Positions 50,534-61,493 of a stretch of DNA of 64,000 bases are shown here, in pieces. Position numbers and translations under genes: made by a program. The DNA is from Defluviicoccus sp. (lineage in GTDB: Bacteria; Pseudomonadota; Alphaproteobacteria; Rhodospirillales; Defluviicoccaceae). The stretch spans positions 58,088 through 122,087 of the forward strand of contig JARSSM010000010.1 in NCBI GenBank assembly GCA_029624735.1, in the 5' to 3' direction. Numbering within the stretch: the stretch's first letter is position 1; each line of letters begins with the position of its first letter. The notes under the pieces were generated by a model. That model saw nothing but the letters and a program-made list of their open reading frames with translations. It did no database searches and was not told the origin of the DNA.

Positions 50534-53511
50534 TGACGGAAACGGACGAAAAGAACGCGGACGAAGGGCGCCTGAATCGGCCTCGGCGTTTGGAGCTGAA
50601 GAAGACCGTCGAGACGGGTCAGGTGCGGCAGAGCTTTGCCCATGGGCGCTCGAAGATGGTGACGGTCGAGGTCCGCAAGAAGCGCACCTTCGCGTCCGAC
50701 GGACGCGGTGGGCGGGCCGGCGATCAGCGCGGTGAGGGCGGACGTGGCCGCGGTGACGCGCATGGCCGCGATGCTGCCTCGACCGGCCTGACCACGCAGG
50801 AAAAGGCAGCGCGCGCCCGTGCACTCGAAGGGGCGCGGCGTGCGGAAGAGGACCGCGTCGCAATGCCGGCGGCCGAGCTGGAGCCGGTTGCAGCAGAGAT
50901 CCCCGCCGCCGAGGTGATGCAGCCGGAAACTGAGGCTGCAGCGCCAGAGCTGGCAGCGGCGGAACTGGAATCAGCGGCGGGGCTGGCATCAGCGGAGGAA
51001 GTGGCAGCGCAGGAAGCCGCGCCGGCCGCGACAGCCGAGCCGGCCGTCGAAGCGGCCGAGGCGCAAGCGATTGCGCCCACGGCCGAAACGGAGCCGCCTG
51101 TCCAGCCGGGCGGCGGGGAAGCAGCAGAAGCCATCGAAGAAGCGGCTGCAGCAGTCGAGCCTGGGCAGGCGGGCGCAGAATTGTCCGCGCCAATGGCTGC
51201 CACGGGCGAAGCCACGGCCGGAACGGCCGAGGCGGCAGCGGAAACGCCGGCGCCGTCGTCACAGGCAGCGGCGGTCGCACCGAGTGAGGCCATTTCACCG
51301 CGAGGACCCGGGAGCAGCGGCGCCGAAAGCAGGTTCCCGGCAGGGCGGCCTGCCGGGCCGGTCGGGCGGAGCGGCGGTGCTCCGGGTGCCAGGCCACCAC
51401 GAACGGATGAGCGACAAGCCCGGCCTGCTGGTGATCGTGGTCCCAGCCGGGCGGACGCCGGCCGCAAGCCGGAAGCGCCCGCAGGCGCCGGCCGCGGCGT
51501 TGCGAAACCGCGATCTCCGGCTACACAAGAGGACACCGCTGCTCGCGCTGGTCGCGCCAAGCGCGTCGTCCGTACCGAAGTGCGGCGGACCGAGGAAACG
51601 GGGCTGCGCGCCGATGAAGGCCGGCGCGGCGGCAAAATCAGCGTCACCCACGCGCTTGACGAAGCCGAGCGGGTGCGGTCGCTGGCCTCGGTACGGCGTG
51701 CCCGGCAGAAGGAGCGGATGAAGCAGATCCAGGCTCTCGGGGCAGACAGCCAGAAGATCATCCGCGACGTCATCATTCCGGAATCGATCACCGTTCAGGA
51801 ACTCGCCAACCGCATGGCCGCCCGCAGCACCGACGTCATCAAGGTGCTGATGCGGATGGGCATGATGGCGACCATCAATCACAGCATCGACGGCGACACC
51901 GCCGAGCTGGTTGCGACCGAATTTGGCCACAACATCAAACGGGTCAGCGAGGCCGATGTCGAGCTTGGCCTGCGTGGCGAACCCGACGCGGCTGACCATT
52001 TGCTGCCACGGCCGCCGGTCGTAACCGTGATGGGGCACGTCGACCACGGCAAGACCTCGCTCCTCGACGCCTTGCGCAAGAGCGATGTCGCGGCGCACGA
52101 GGCGGGCGGCATCACCCAGCACATCGGCGCCTATCAGGTCACCCTGGCAGGCGGACAAAAGATTACATTTATCGACACTCCCGGACATGAGGCGTTCACG
52201 CAGATGCGGGCCCGCGGCGCGCGGGTGACCGACATCGTCGTCCTCGTGGTCGCCGCCGACGATGGCGTCATGCCTCAGACCGTCGAGGCCATTGCGCACG
52301 CGAAGGCGGCCGGTGTCCCGCTCATCGTTGCCGTCAACAAGTGCGACCGTCCGGACGCCGACCCGCGCCGGGTCCGTACCGAGCTGATGCAGCACAGTGT
52401 TTTCGTCGAAGACATGGGCGGTGACACCTTGTCCGTCGACGTCTCGGCGAAGACCGGCGCCAACCTCGACAAGCTCGCCGAAGCGATCCTGCTGCAGGCG
52501 GAAGTGCTCGATCTCCATGCAAATCCCGACCGCTCTGCCGAGGGCGTGGTGATCGAGGCGCGGATGGAGCGCGGCCGCGGGACGGTGGCGACGGTGCTTG
52601 TGCAGCGGGGCACGCTCCGTCCGGGCGATGTCTTTGTTGCCGGCAGTGAGTGGGGACGCGTGCGCACGCTGGCCGATGCGAACGGCGCCACCGTTGAGCG
52701 AGCCGGCCCCGGCATGCCGGTCGAGATCCTGGGCCTCAACAGCACGCCCGCCGCAGGCGATGACGTGATCGTCGTCGACAGCGAGGCGCGGGCGCGCGAA
52801 GTCAGCGAATTCCGCCAGCGCCGCAGCCGCGATGCCCGCACGACGACGACCCGCGGCACGCTCGAGCAGATGCTGAACCGGATCCAGGAGGGCGAGGCGC
52901 GCGAGCTGGCGGTGGTCGTCAAGGCTGACGTGCACGGCTCCGTCGAGGCAATCGCGGGCGCTCTGCAAAAGATCGGCGGCGAGCACATCAAGGTCAACGT
53001 GCTCCACTCCGGCGTCGGCGGCATCAACGAAACCGATATCGGCCTCGCGCGCGCATCGGGAGCACTTGTCATCGGCTTCAACGTGCGGGCGAATCCGCAG
53101 GCGCGCGAGATGGCCAAGCGGGACGGCGTCGAGATCCGTTACTACTCGATCATCTACGACCTGACTGACGACATTCGCACCGTGCTGACCGGCATGCTGA
53201 AGCCGACGGTGAAGGAGAACATCCTCGGTTACGCCCAGATCCGCCAGGTGTTTAACATCTCCAAGGTCGGCAAGGTGGCGGGCTGCATGATTACCGAAGG
53301 TGTCGTCCGCCGCGGCGCGAAAGTGCGTCTCCTGCGTGACGATGTCGTCATTCACACCGGCGACCTCGGACAGCTGAAGCGGTTCAAGGAGGACGTCCGC
53401 GAGGTCAAGGATGGCTACGATTGCGGCATCTCGCTGCTCAACTACCACGATATCCAGGTCGGCGACACGATCGAGTGCTACGAGCTGGAAGAAGTGGCCC
53501 GCGAGCTTTAG
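50533..53511 (+). CDS. infB: Translation initiation factor IF-2
   Basis: 992 residues. An N-terminal IF2 assembly segment, then a long Ala/Glu/Pro-rich low-complexity region (about 90-330), an IF2_N domain ([29 protein letters not shown]), and the GTPase with [27 protein letters not shown]. Later domains include [13 protein letters not shown] and [24 protein letters not shown]-2 places fMet-tRNA on the 30S subunit. The low-complexity region may vary between strains. All GTPase motifs are intact. Confidence 0.97.
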   Translation: MTETDEKNADEGRLNRPRRLELKKTVETGQVRQSFAHGRSKMVTVEVRKKRTFASDGRGGRAGDQRGEGGRGRGDAHGRDAASTGLTTQEKAARARALEGARRAEEDRVAMPAAELEPVAAEIPAAEVMQPETEAAAPELAAAELESAAGLASAEEVAAQEAAPAATAEPAVEAAEAQAIAPTAETEPPVQPGGGEAAEAIEEAAAAVEPGQAGAELSAPMAATGEATAGTAEAAAETPAPSSQAAAVAPSEAISPRGPGSSGAESRFPAGRPAGPVGRSGGAPGARPPRTDERQARPAGDRGPSRADAGRKPEAPAGAGRGVAKPRSPATQEDTAARAGRAKRVVRTEVRRTEETGLRADEGRRGGKISVTHALDEAERVRSLASVRRARQKERMKQIQALGADSQKIIRDVIIPESITVQELANRMAARSTDVIKVLMRMGMMATINHSIDGDTAELVATEFGHNIKRVSEADVELGLRGEPDAADHLLPRPPVVTVMGHVDHGKTSLLDALRKSDVAAHEAGGITQHIGAYQVTLAGGQKITFIDTPGHEAFTQMRARGARVTDIVVLVVAADDGVMPQTVEAIAHAKAAGVPLIVAVNKCDRPDADPRRVRTELMQHSVFVEDMGGDTLSVDVSAKTGANLDKLAEAILLQAEVLDLHANPDRSAEGVVIEARMERGRGTVATVLVQRGTLRPGDVFVAGSEWGRVRTLADANGATVERAGPGMPVEILGLNSTPAAGDDVIVVDSEARAREVSEFRQRRSRDARTTTTRGTLEQMLNRIQEGEARELAVVVKADVHGSVEAIAGALQKIGGEHIKVNVLHSGVGGINETDIGLARASGALVIGFNVRANPQAREMAKRDGVEIRYYSIIYDLTDDIRTVLTGMLKPTVKENILGYAQIRQVFNISKVGKVAGCMITEGVVRRGAKVRLLRDDVVIHTGDLGQLKRFKEDVREVKDGYDCGISLLNYHDIQVGDTIECYELEEVAREL

Positions 53512-53558
53512 CGGTGCATTTTGTCTTCCGATGATCGTGAGCAGCGGCCAGGGATCGC

Positions 53559-53981
53559 ATGACCCGCACGACCTCCAAACCGTTCAGCCAACGCCAGCTC
53601 CGTGTCGGCGCCGAGATCCAGCATGCGTTGGCGTGGATTCTTGAGCGTGGCGAGGTGCACGATCCGGGCCTCATGGAGCGCAGCGTGACGGTGACCGAGG
53701 TGCAGATGTCGCCGGACTTGCGGCACGCGCGCGTCTTTGTCGTGGCCCAGGGCGGTGGCGACTCGCGCGCGGTGATTGCGGCGCTCAACCATGCGCGCAC
53801 ATTCCTGCGCCGGCGGCTGGGCGAGGAGGTGCGCCTGCGGTTCAGCCCGGCGCTGGACTTCGCACCCGACCGTTCGTTTGAAACGGCCGATCGGATTGAA
53901 CACTTGTTGCGCGAACCGGCAGTGGCGCGCGATCTTGCAATGCAGCAGGAGAAGGCAGACGGACATAACGATGATCGCTAA
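53559..53981 (+). CDS. rbfA: Ribosome-binding factor A
   Basis: 140 residues. RQLRVGAEIQHALAWILERGEVHDPGL, then VTVTEVQMSPDLRHARVFVVA and LRRRLGEEVRLRFSPALDFAPDRSFETADRIEHLL, the KH-like RbfA fold. It helps maturation of the 5' end of 16S rRNA and cold adaptation. The 3' end overlaps truB by 11 bp, so they are translated together. Confidence 0.96.
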   Translation: MTRTTSKPFSQRQLRVGAEIQHALAWILERGEVHDPGLMERSVTVTEVQMSPDLRHARVFVVAQGGGDSRAVIAALNHARTFLRRRLGEEVRLRFSPALDFAPDRSFETADRIEHLLREPAVARDLAMQQEKADGHNDDR

Positions 53982-54897
53982 AGCTGGCCGCCCGGTCCTG
54001 CACGGCTGGCTGGTCATCGACAAGCCGGCTGCAATGACGTCTGCGGCCGTCGTTGGAGCCGTTCGCCGCGCCACACGCGGCGTCAAGGCGGGCCACGCCG
54101 GCACCCTCGACCCGCTCGCCACCGGGGTGTTGCCGATCGCGCTCGGCGAAGCGACCAAGACCATGAGCTACGCCATGGAAGGCCGCAAGACGTACCGCTT
54201 CTGCGTGCGCTGGGGCGAGCAGCGCGATACCGACGATAGCGAAGGCGCGGTCGTCGCAACGAGCGCGGTCCGGCCCAGCGCGGACGCGATCGCGGCTGTG
54301 CTGCCACAGTTTCAGGGCGACATCGAGCAGGTGCCGCCGACCTACTCGGCGATCAAGGTGGCCGGCCGGCGGGCGTATGCCCTGGCGCGCGCCAACGAGC
54401 CGATCACGCTAGCCGCCCGAACAGTCACGGTCGAAGCCATCGAACTGATCTCGATCCCCGATCCCGATCATGCGGTGTTCGCGGTTGTTGCTGGCAAGGG
54501 GGTCTACATGCGGGCGCTCGCCCGCGATCTCGCCCAGGTCCTCGGCACGGTCGGGCACATCGCCTGGCTGCGCCGGCTGACCGTCGGCCCCTTTACCGAA
54601 CAGCGGTCGATCCCGCTTGACGGGATCGAGGCGGCGGCGGAGGAGGGCAGACTGGCTGACCTCGTGCTTCCTGTGCAAGCGGCGCTGGCCGACATCCCGG
54701 CGCTGCCGCTGACGGAAGTGGAGGCTCGGCAATTGCGGCAAGGCCGGCCGGTTGCCGCCCTGCCGGTTGCCCGGCGCTCTTCCTTCAAGGGAATTGGCCG
54801 GGATTCAATGTTGTGCGCCATGGCTGAAGGCAAACTGGTCGCACTTGTCCAGATCAAGGGCGGCGAGATCCGCCCTGTGCGTGTCTTGAACATTTGA
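53971..54897 (+). CDS. truB: tRNA pseudouridine(55) synthase
   Basis: 308 residues from the ATG at 53971. [52 protein letters not shown] contains the catalytic aspartate in [29 protein letters not shown] and [17 protein letters not shown] follow, and a C-terminal PUA-like part ends VRVLNI. It makes pseudouridine 55 in the T loop of tRNAs. The longer frame upstream overlaps rbfA and is rejected. Confidence 0.96.
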   Translation: MIAKAGRPVLHGWLVIDKPAAMTSAAVVGAVRRATRGVKAGHAGTLDPLATGVLPIALGEATKTMSYAMEGRKTYRFCVRWGEQRDTDDSEGAVVATSAVRPSADAIAAVLPQFQGDIEQVPPTYSAIKVAGRRAYALARANEPITLAARTVTVEAIELISIPDPDHAVFAVVAGKGVYMRALARDLAQVLGTVGHIAWLRRLTVGPFTEQRSIPLDGIEAAAEEGRLADLVLPVQAALADIPALPLTEVEARQLRQGRPVAALPVARRSSFKGIGRDSMLCAMAEGKLVALVQIKGGEIRPVRVLNI

Positions 54898-54916
54898 TGG
54901 TCTTTGGGGAGTAACG

Positions 54917-55186
54917 ATGTCGATTACGGCAGAGCGTAAACAGGAATTGATCAAGGACTATGCGCTGCACGAGGGTGACACGGGGTCGCCTGAGGTTCAG
55001 GTCGCCGTGTTGAGCGAGCGGATCGCCAACCTTACAGAGCACCTGAAAGCCCACAAGAAGGACTTTCACTCGCGCCGTGGTCTTTTGATGATGGTGGGAC
55101 AGCGGCGGCGTCTTCTTGACTATGTCAAACGCGCCGAGGTGAAGCGCTACGAGCGTCTCGTCGAGCGTCTCGGGCTTCGCCGTTAG
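54917..55186 (+). CDS. rpsO: 30S ribosomal protein S15
   Basis: 89 residues, the family length. [69 protein letters not shown] spans the four-helix S15 fold with the conserved His and Arg contacts to 16S rRNA. It binds the central domain early in 30S assembly. Spaced 19 bp after truB. The 83-bp gap to pnp can fold into short GC hairpins and is where S15 autoregulation and PNPase autocontrol occur in relatives. Confidence 0.97.
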   Translation: MSITAERKQELIKDYALHEGDTGSPEVQVAVLSERIANLTEHLKAHKKDFHSRRGLLMMVGQRRRLLDYVKRAEVKRYERLVERLGLRR

Positions 55187-55269
55187 TTCCGCAAGAGGGT
55201 AGCGCGCCGGCAGCAATCTCGCTGTGCCGCCTTGAAGGGCAGGCGCTTGCCGGCATGAAAGGGTGATGG

Positions 55270-57417
55270 ATGTTTCAAGAATACAGAAAAAGTCTTGACT
55301 GGGGTGGCCGTCCGCTCGTGCTCGAGACTGGCAAAATTGCTCGCCAGGCCGACGGGGCTGTCCTTGCCAGCCTTGGTGAGACAAAGGTTCTTTGCACGGT
55401 CGTTTATGAGCGGTCGGCGAAACCAGGTATCGACTTCTTTCCTTTGTCGGTCCATTACCAAGAAAAGGCGTACGCTGCTGGCAAGATCCCGGGCGGATTC
55501 TTCAAGCGCGAGGGCCGGCCGTCGGAGCACGAGGTCCTGAGTTCGCGCCTGATCGACCGGCCGATCCGGCCCCTGTTTGCGAAGGGGTTCCGCAACGAGA
55601 CGCAGGTCATCTGCACGGTGTTGAGCCACGATCTGCAGAACGATCCCGACATCGTGGCGATGATCGGTACGTCGGCGGCGCTGACGCTCTCCGGTGTGCC
55701 CTTCCTGGGGCCGATTGCCGGCTGCCGGGTCGGCTTCATCTCCGGCGATTATGTGCTCAATCCCCGCCTCGACGAGATGATGAACAGCGATCTCGACCTC
55801 GTTGTCGCCGGCACTCGGGACGGCGTGCTGATGGTCGAGTCGGAGGCCAACGAACTCTCCGAAGAGGTGATGCTGGGCGCTGTCATGTTCGGCCACCGCA
55901 GCATCCAGCCGGTGATCGACGCCATCATCGAACTCGCCGAGGCCTGTGCCAAGGAACCGATGGAGCTTCAGGGCGCCTCGGACGGCAAGAGCGTTCTCGC
56001 CGAGCGTTTGCGCGCCCTTGCCGAGGACGATCTGCGCGACGCCTACACCGAGACCGCAAAGGCCGCCCGCCGGCAGCGGGTTGCGGCCACCAAGGAGTTG
56101 GCTGCAGCCAGCCTCGCTGCCGAGGGCAACACGGATGCGGCAGTGCTGGCAGACTCGTTCGACGAGATCTTCCAGGACCTGGAAAAGGACGTCGTCCGCA
56201 ACCGGATGATCGCGACCCGAACGCGCATCGATGGCCGCGGCCCTGCCGACATCCGGCCGATCGCCGTTGAGGTCGGGCTGTTGCCGCGGGCGCACGGCAG
56301 CGCGCTGTTTACGCGCGGCGAAACCCAGGCGCTGGTCGTCGCCACGCTCGGCACCGGCCAGGATGAGCAAATCATCGATGCGCTCGCCGGGGAATCGCGC
56401 GAGCACTTCATGTTGCATTACAACTTTCCGCCGTACTCCGTCGGCGAAACGGGACGGCCCGGCTTCACCGGCCGGCGCGAGATCGGCCACGGCAAGCTGG
56501 CGTGGCGGTCCATGCATCCGCTGATGCCGCTCAAGACCGACTTTCCTTACACCATCCGCGTCGTTTCTGAGGTCACCGAATCGAACGGTTCCTCATCGAT
56601 GGCGACGGTCTGCGGCTCGTCACTGGCGTTGATGGATGCCGGCGTGCCGCTGCCGCGCCCGGTGGCCGGCATCGCCATGGGCCTGATCAAAGAACAGGAG
56701 TCGTTCGTCGTTCTCTCGGACATCCTGGGCGACGAGGACCATCTGGGCGACATGGACTTCAAGGTCGCTGGAACATCGATCGGCGTGACCGCGTTGCAGA
56801 TGGACATCAAGATCACGTCGATCACCGAAGCGATCATGCGTCAGGCGCTCGACCAGGCCCGCGACGGCCGCATTCATATCCTGGGCGAGATGGCACGCGG
56901 CATCACGTCGGCGCGCGAGGCGATCAGCAAGATGGCGCCGCGCATCACCGTGCTGAACATCAACAAGGAGAAGATCCGCGAGGTCATCGGGCCGGGTGGC
57001 AAGGTCATCCGCGAAATCTGCGAGGTCACCGGCGCCCGCGTCGATATCGAGGACGATGGCACCATCAAGGTGGCTGCGGTCGATCAGCACTCGGCGGATG
57101 CGGCGATCGAGTGGATCCGCTCAATCGCGGCCGAGCCGGAGATCGGCGTCATCTATACCGGCAAGGTCGTCAAGGTGGTGGACTTCGGCGCCTTCGTGAA
57201 CTTCCTCGGCAATCGCGACGGGCTTGTGCACATCAGCGAACTGGCGTCCGCCAGGGTCAACAAGGTCGGTGACGTGGTGCAGGTCGGCGACATGGTGAAG
57301 GTGAAGGTGATCGGCATCGACGACCGCGGCAAGATCAAGCTCTCGATGCGTGCGGTCGATCAGGCAACAGGTGAAGATATCGGTGACGGCCGCGGCGCGG
57401 CAAAGGCCGCTCCGTGA
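55270..57417 (+). CDS. pnp: Polyribonucleotide nucleotidyltransferase
   Basis: 715 residues. Two RNase PH-like domains ([25 protein letters not shown] near the start, [24 protein letters not shown] at about 340 and [19 protein letters not shown]), a helical linker, a KH domain ([31 protein letters not shown]) and an S1 domain ([28 protein letters not shown]). It degrades RNA 3' to 5' by phosphorolysis. The C-terminal tail after S1 is short, so no extended degradosome-binding tail is present. Confidence 0.97.
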   Translation: MFQEYRKSLDWGGRPLVLETGKIARQADGAVLASLGETKVLCTVVYERSAKPGIDFFPLSVHYQEKAYAAGKIPGGFFKREGRPSEHEVLSSRLIDRPIRPLFAKGFRNETQVICTVLSHDLQNDPDIVAMIGTSAALTLSGVPFLGPIAGCRVGFISGDYVLNPRLDEMMNSDLDLVVAGTRDGVLMVESEANELSEEVMLGAVMFGHRSIQPVIDAIIELAEACAKEPMELQGASDGKSVLAERLRALAEDDLRDAYTETAKAARRQRVAATKELAAASLAAEGNTDAAVLADSFDEIFQDLEKDVVRNRMIATRTRIDGRGPADIRPIAVEVGLLPRAHGSALFTRGETQALVVATLGTGQDEQIIDALAGESREHFMLHYNFPPYSVGETGRPGFTGRREIGHGKLAWRSMHPLMPLKTDFPYTIRVVSEVTESNGSSSMATVCGSSLALMDAGVPLPRPVAGIAMGLIKEQESFVVLSDILGDEDHLGDMDFKVAGTSIGVTALQMDIKITSITEAIMRQALDQARDGRIHILGEMARGITSAREAISKMAPRITVLNINKEKIREVIGPGGKVIREICEVTGARVDIEDDGTIKVAAVDQHSADAAIEWIRSIAAEPEIGVIYTGKVVKVVDFGAFVNFLGNRDGLVHISELASARVNKVGDVVQVGDMVKVKVIGIDDRGKIKLSMRAVDQATGEDIGDGRGAAKAAP

Positions 57418-57511
57418 ACAGTGGCTCGGGACCGCTTTCCCGCAGCTGGGCCGCCCGCAGCAAGGCGGGCACGCGGGGCAGCACGCTGTCGCGCGGTCGG
57501 GGATTCAAGCC

Positions 57512-58909
57512 ATGGCCATGCTGACGCCACTGATCATCTCCGGCCGTGAGGTCCTGCCGATCGTCGAAGGCGGCAAGGGGGTTTCGGTCTCGAACGGTCT
57601 CAGCGCCGGTGCCTTTGCCGCAGCCGACTGCGTCGGCACGTTCTCTGGTGTCAACGCGGATACGTTCGATGCCCTGGGCCGGGTCATTCCGCAGACCTAC
57701 CATGGCCGGACCCGGCGCGAACGCTACGAGGAACTGGTGGCCTACGCCATCCGCGGCGGCATTGCCCAAGCGCAAATCGCCTACGAGAACTCATCGGGGC
57801 GCGGACGCCTGCACATGAACATGCTGTGGGAGGCCGCCGCGACGCAGCGGGTCCTGCAAGGCATTCTCGAGGGCGCGCGCGGACTGATCCACGGCGTGAC
57901 GTGCGGTGCCGGCATGCCGTACCGGCTGGCCGAGATCGCTGCCCGCTTTCGCGTTCAGTGCTATCCGATCGTGTCCTCCGGGCGGGCCTTCCGCGCGCTG
58001 TGGAAACGCGCCTTCTTTCGTTTCCGGGAAGCCTTGGGCGGCGTTGTCTATGAGGATCCTTGGCTTGCCGGCGGCCACAACGGAATCAGCAACTCCGAAG
58101 ATCCTGCCGAGCCGCAGGCGCCGCTGCCGCGGGTGATCGCGCTGCGCAAGGAGATGCGGGAGTTCGGCCTTGACCAGGTGCCGATCTTCATGGCTGGTGG
58201 GGTCTGGCGGCTCGACGAATGGGTGGATTGGATCGACAATCCAGAAGTCGGCCCGATTGCGTTCCAATTCGGCACGCGCCCCCTCGTGACCGAAGAGAGC
58301 CCGATTTCGGCCGAATGGAAAGCGCGCTTGTTGACGCTGAAGAGCGGCGATGTCGCGCTCAACAGGTTCAGTCCGACTGGCTTCTATTCGTCTGCGGTTC
58401 GCAACGCCTTTCTCAACGAACTGATCGAGCGCAACACCCGCGAGATTGCGTACACGCGGGAGCCGCTGGGTGAGCAAAGCGAGCCGTTTGCCGTCGGCGG
58501 TCGTGGCCGTTTGGTCTACATGACGCCTTCGGACCGGACACGGGCCGAATCCTACGTGGCGCAGGGCTTCAGCGAGGCGATGCGCACGCCGGACGGGACG
58601 CTCGTCTTCGTGACGCCGGAGAAGTCACGCGAGATCCGCATCGACCAGCAGGCGTGCATGGGCTGCCTGAGCGCGTGCCGGTTCAGCAACTGGGCCGAGA
58701 ACGGCGAGGGGACGACCGGCAAGCTGGCCGATCCGCGCTCCTATTGCATTCAAAAGACGCTGCAATCGATCGCCCACGGCGGCGCCGTTGACGGCAACTT
58801 GATGTTTGCCGGCCATAACGCGTTCCGCTTTGCGAGCGATCCCTTCTATGCCGGCGGCTTTGTTCCGACGGTTCGGCAGCTCGTCGACCGTATCGTGACC
58901 GGTGCATAG
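57512..58909 (+). CDS. NAD(P)H-dependent flavin oxidoreductase, nitronate monooxygenase-like
   Basis: 465 residues from the ATG at 57512. TIM-barrel FMN enzyme of the nitronate monooxygenase group: GGKGVSVSNGLSAGAFAAADCVG, HGVTCGAGMPYRLAEIAARF, YPIVSSGRAFRALWKRA, PWLAGGHNGISNSEDP, FMAGGVWRLDEWVDW. An unusual C-terminal CMGCLSACRFSNW-type cluster, with a later SYCIQ, gives four cysteines that could bind Fe-S or zinc. Longer frames from 57350 overlap pnp. The substrate is unknown; a fatty-acid or enoyl role is possible but not shown. Confidence 0.85.
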   Translation: MAMLTPLIISGREVLPIVEGGKGVSVSNGLSAGAFAAADCVGTFSGVNADTFDALGRVIPQTYHGRTRRERYEELVAYAIRGGIAQAQIAYENSSGRGRLHMNMLWEAAATQRVLQGILEGARGLIHGVTCGAGMPYRLAEIAARFRVQCYPIVSSGRAFRALWKRAFFRFREALGGVVYEDPWLAGGHNGISNSEDPAEPQAPLPRVIALRKEMREFGLDQVPIFMAGGVWRLDEWVDWIDNPEVGPIAFQFGTRPLVTEESPISAEWKARLLTLKSGDVALNRFSPTGFYSSAVRNAFLNELIERNTREIAYTREPLGEQSEPFAVGGRGRLVYMTPSDRTRAESYVAQGFSEAMRTPDGTLVFVTPEKSREIRIDQQACMGCLSACRFSNWAENGEGTTGKLADPRSYCIQKTLQSIAHGGAVDGNLMFAGHNAFRFASDPFYAGGFVPTVRQLVDRIVTGA

Positions 58910-58997
58910 CGCGGCCTCCATCCGTCCAGAGCATTTTTCTTTGTTTGCCGCTGGCCGCTGTTGTAGGGTCGCACCATCGTGATTATGTGCTGCCGTA

Positions 58998-59417
58998 ATG
59001 ACAGAAACCCGCCCCTACGCGCGCATTCTTGATCTCCTTCGTGCGGCCGATCTGCGTCCGACGCGGCAGCGCTTGGCGCTGGCGCGGCTGTTGTTCGAGA
59101 AGGGGGATCGCCACATCACAGCCGAGATGCTGCACGAAGAAGCGATGGCTGCTGCTGTGCGCGTGTCGCTTGCAACCGTTTACAACGCCTTGCATCAGTT
59201 CACAGCGGCAGGGTTGTTGCGCGAGATCGTCGTCGACGCGACCCGCTCCTACTTCGATACCAACACGAGCGAGCATCACCACTTCTTCTTCGAGCAGGCA
59301 GGCCACGTAGAAGACATCCCCGGCAGCGAGGTAGTTGTTCCGGCGCTGCCGCCGCCCCCGCACGGAACCGAGATCGATCGCGTCGACGTCATCGTTCGGC
59401 TCAAAACTCGCAAATAA
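58998..59417 (+). CDS. irr: Iron response regulator Irr (Fur superfamily)
   Basis: 139 residues. A winged-helix N-terminus (LRAADLRPTRQRLALARLLFEKGDRHITAEMLHEEA, then VSLATVYNALHQFTAAGLL) and a C-terminal part with the SEHHHFFFEQAG histidines that mark Irr, where heme binds. Irr represses or activates iron and heme genes and is degraded on heme binding in alphaproteobacteria. The N-terminal heme regulatory motif (GCPW) of Bradyrhizobium-type Irr is absent. The neighbour rubrerythrin fits an iron and peroxide role. Confidence 0.92.
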   Translation: MTETRPYARILDLLRAADLRPTRQRLALARLLFEKGDRHITAEMLHEEAMAAAVRVSLATVYNALHQFTAAGLLREIVVDATRSYFDTNTSEHHHFFFEQAGHVEDIPGSEVVVPALPPPPHGTEIDRVDVIVRLKTRK

Positions 59418-59470
59418 AAATCATTTTATATTAATAGGTTACCACCTCTCTCTGGAACCGTTAAAAAGAG

Positions 59471-59499
59471 TTGACTCGGATCCGGCGGCGATTCATAGT
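59471..59499 (+). promoter_or_regulatory. Candidate promoter of the rubrerythrin gene
   Basis: TTGACT (59471-59476), a 17-bp spacer, CATAGT (59494-59499), about 75 bp before the rubrerythrin ATG. An AT-rich run at 59418-59440 lies upstream and may act as an UP element. I find no perfect Irr-box (iron control element) in the gap. Confidence 0.5.
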
Positions 59500-59573
59500 C
59501 GCGTTGCGGTCAGGGTTACGGGCATCGCTGGCTTGACCGTTGTTGGTATTTGAACGGGTAAGGGAGAGTGGGA

Positions 59574-59993
59574 ATGTCCGAACTCCGTGGAAGCAAGACC
59601 GAGCAGAATCTCAAGGATGCGTTCGCTGGCGAGTCACAGGCCAACCGGCGCTATCTCTATTTCGCTCAAAAGGCTGACGTCGAGGGCTACAACGACGTTG
59701 CAGCCGTCTTTCGTTCGACGGCGGAAGGCGAGACCGGCCATGCACATGGCCATCTGGAGTTCCTCGAGAAGGTGGGCGATCCCGCAACCGGACTGCCGAT
59801 CGGCGGTACGCGGGACAACCTGAAGGCTTCGGTCGCCGGGGAAACGCACGAATACACCGACATGTATCCCGGTATGGCAAAGTCGGCACGCGAGGAAGGC
59901 TTCGACGAGATCGCAGACTGGTTCGAGACGCTCGCGAAGGCCGAGAAATCGCACGCCGGCCGCTTCAAGAAGGCTCTCGATACGCTGGACTAA
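59574..59993 (+). CDS. Rubrerythrin family protein, erythrin type
   Basis: 139 residues from the ATG at 59574. The diiron ligand motifs are in [56 protein letters not shown] and [17 protein letters not shown]. No rubredoxin domain and no cysteine is present, so it is the erythrin-like short form. It reduces peroxide or scavenges it using a diiron centre. It lies directly after irr and before the Fe-S and DUF3501 genes, a grouping often seen in aerobic and microaerobic bacteria. Confidence 0.92.
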   Translation: MSELRGSKTEQNLKDAFAGESQANRRYLYFAQKADVEGYNDVAAVFRSTAEGETGHAHGHLEFLEKVGDPATGLPIGGTRDNLKASVAGETHEYTDMYPGMAKSAREEGFDEIADWFETLAKAEKSHAGRFKKALDTLD

Positions 59994-60043
59994 GCTTCAG
60001 CGCCCACGGCTGCTTGCCGGCTGAGCGCCGATAGTGATGCGGG

Positions 60044-60074
60044 ACGGGGGTGCTCCCTCCTGAGCCACCCCCGT
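60044..60074 (+). terminator. Hairpin after the rubrerythrin gene
   Basis: ACGGGGGTG (60044-60052), 13-nt loop, CACCCCCGT (60066-60074): nine perfect GC-rich pairs, 50 bp after the rubrerythrin stop. No U-tract follows, so termination may need Rho. It could also protect the 3' end. Confidence 0.5.
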
Positions 60075-60151
60075 TGACGCGTTCGTCGCTCGCTGCCGTG
60101 GCGAGCACGTGAGCGCGACACTCGCGGTCTTCTTGAAGGGAGTCGCCGGCA

Positions 60152-61492
60152 ATGCGCGAAGGCAGCTTAGAGGCGCCGACCCGCCACCCGTTGGCGTGGC
60201 GCGATGAGGAATTCTATGACTCGGACAAGCTCGATCACGAGCTGCGCCGGGTGTTCGACATCTGCCACGGCTGCCGGCGCTGTTTCAACCTCTGTGACAG
60301 TTTTCCCCGGCTTTTCGATCTGATCGATGCGACCGAGAGCGGAGAGGTCGAGGCCGTCGCCAGTGCCGATTTCGCCGGCGTCGTCGATGCCTGCACGCTC
60401 TGCGACATGTGCTTCCTCACCAAGTGCCCGTACGTGCCGCCGCACGAGTTCGGGCTCGACTTTCCGCACCTGATGCTGCGCTATCGCGCGGCCGAGTTCC
60501 GTAAGGGCGAGGTCGGCTTCGCCAAGCGGCAGCTGTCGGAGACCGATCGCAATGGCCGCCTGGCAGCGCCGGTCGCGCCGCTCGCAAACTGGGCCAGCCG
60601 CTGCGGCAACAAGCTGACGCGTCCGCTGATGGAGAAGGCGGCGGGGATCCATCGCGACGCCTATCTGCCAAAGTTCGTCGGCAAGACCCTGACCGCATCG
60701 GCCAAGGCCGACCCGCCGGCGATCAACCGTGAAGCGCCCGCATTCGGCCGTAAGGCCGTCCTCTATGCCACCTGCTTCATGAATTACAACAACCCGGACG
60801 TCGGCCGCGCTGCCCGCGCGGTGCTGGCCCGGAACGGCGTCGAAACCGAGGTCGTGTACCCGGCCTGCTGCGGGATGCCGCAGCTGGAGCACGGGGATAT
60901 TGCGCGGGTCGCCGGAAAGGCACGCACGGTCGCGGCCGAGCTCCGCCCCTGGATCGACAAGGGATACGACATCGTAGGCCTGGTGCCGTCGTGCTCGCTC
61001 ATGCTCAAGTTCGAGTGGCCGCTGCTTGAGCCCGGCGACGAGAATGTCGCACGGCTTTCCCGGGCCACCTTCGATGTGACCGAGTACCTCGTCGACATCG
61101 CCCGCAAGGAAGGGCTGGCACCCGGCATGACGCCGATCGAGGGCGGCATCACTGTCCATATCGCCTGCCACGCGCGGGCGCAGAACATGGGCCAGAAGGC
61201 AGCCGACATGCTGCGGCTGCTGCCGGACACCGAGATCAAGACGATCGAGCGCTGTTCCGGACACGGCGGTTCCTGGGGGATCATGAAGGAGAACTTCGAG
61301 GTGGCGCTGAAGGTGGGCCGGCCGGTCGCGCGCGAAGCCACTGCCAACAAGACCCGCTATGTCGTCTCCGAGTGCCCGCTTGCCCGCGAGCACATCATCC
61401 AGGGCATGGAGCGGCTCAGTGACGGCCGTCCGCCGGCTGTCGAAACCTTGCAGCACCCAATCGAGCTGATGGCTCGCGCGTATTCGTTCTGA
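60152..61492 (+). CDS. GlpC/HdrD-like Fe-S oxidoreductase
   Basis: 446 residues. Two [4Fe-4S] ferredoxin motifs (CHGCRRCFNLC, CTLCDMCFLTKCP) are followed by two CCG domains (PACCGMPQLEHGD, and HIACHARAQNMG with ERCSGHGGSWG). This is the layout of GlpC, GlcF and heterodisulfide-reductase D-type subunits, which pass electrons from a flavin dehydrogenase. The second CCG is reduced to a single C-C pair. No flavoprotein partner is adjacent; the operon has rubrerythrin upstream and DUF3501 downstream, so it may deliver electrons to the peroxide-reducing protein. That role is inferred. Confidence 0.88.
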   Translation: MREGSLEAPTRHPLAWRDEEFYDSDKLDHELRRVFDICHGCRRCFNLCDSFPRLFDLIDATESGEVEAVASADFAGVVDACTLCDMCFLTKCPYVPPHEFGLDFPHLMLRYRAAEFRKGEVGFAKRQLSETDRNGRLAAPVAPLANWASRCGNKLTRPLMEKAAGIHRDAYLPKFVGKTLTASAKADPPAINREAPAFGRKAVLYATCFMNYNNPDVGRAARAVLARNGVETEVVYPACCGMPQLEHGDIARVAGKARTVAAELRPWIDKGYDIVGLVPSCSLMLKFEWPLLEPGDENVARLSRATFDVTEYLVDIARKEGLAPGMTPIEGGITVHIACHARAQNMGQKAADMLRLLPDTEIKTIERCSGHGGSWGIMKENFEVALKVGRPVAREATANKTRYVVSECPLAREHIIQGMERLSDGRPPAVETLQHPIELMARAYSF

Positions 61493-61493
61493 G

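Noticed and set aside
51295..53448. 717-residue minus-strand frame opposite infB
   Set aside because: Shadow of the IF-2 gene, with no recognisable domain and no start signals.
57453..57470. GCCCGC-AGCAAG-GCGGGC hairpin after pnp as a terminator
   Set aside because: Only six pairs and no U-tract; many such GC hairpins occur by chance in this composition.
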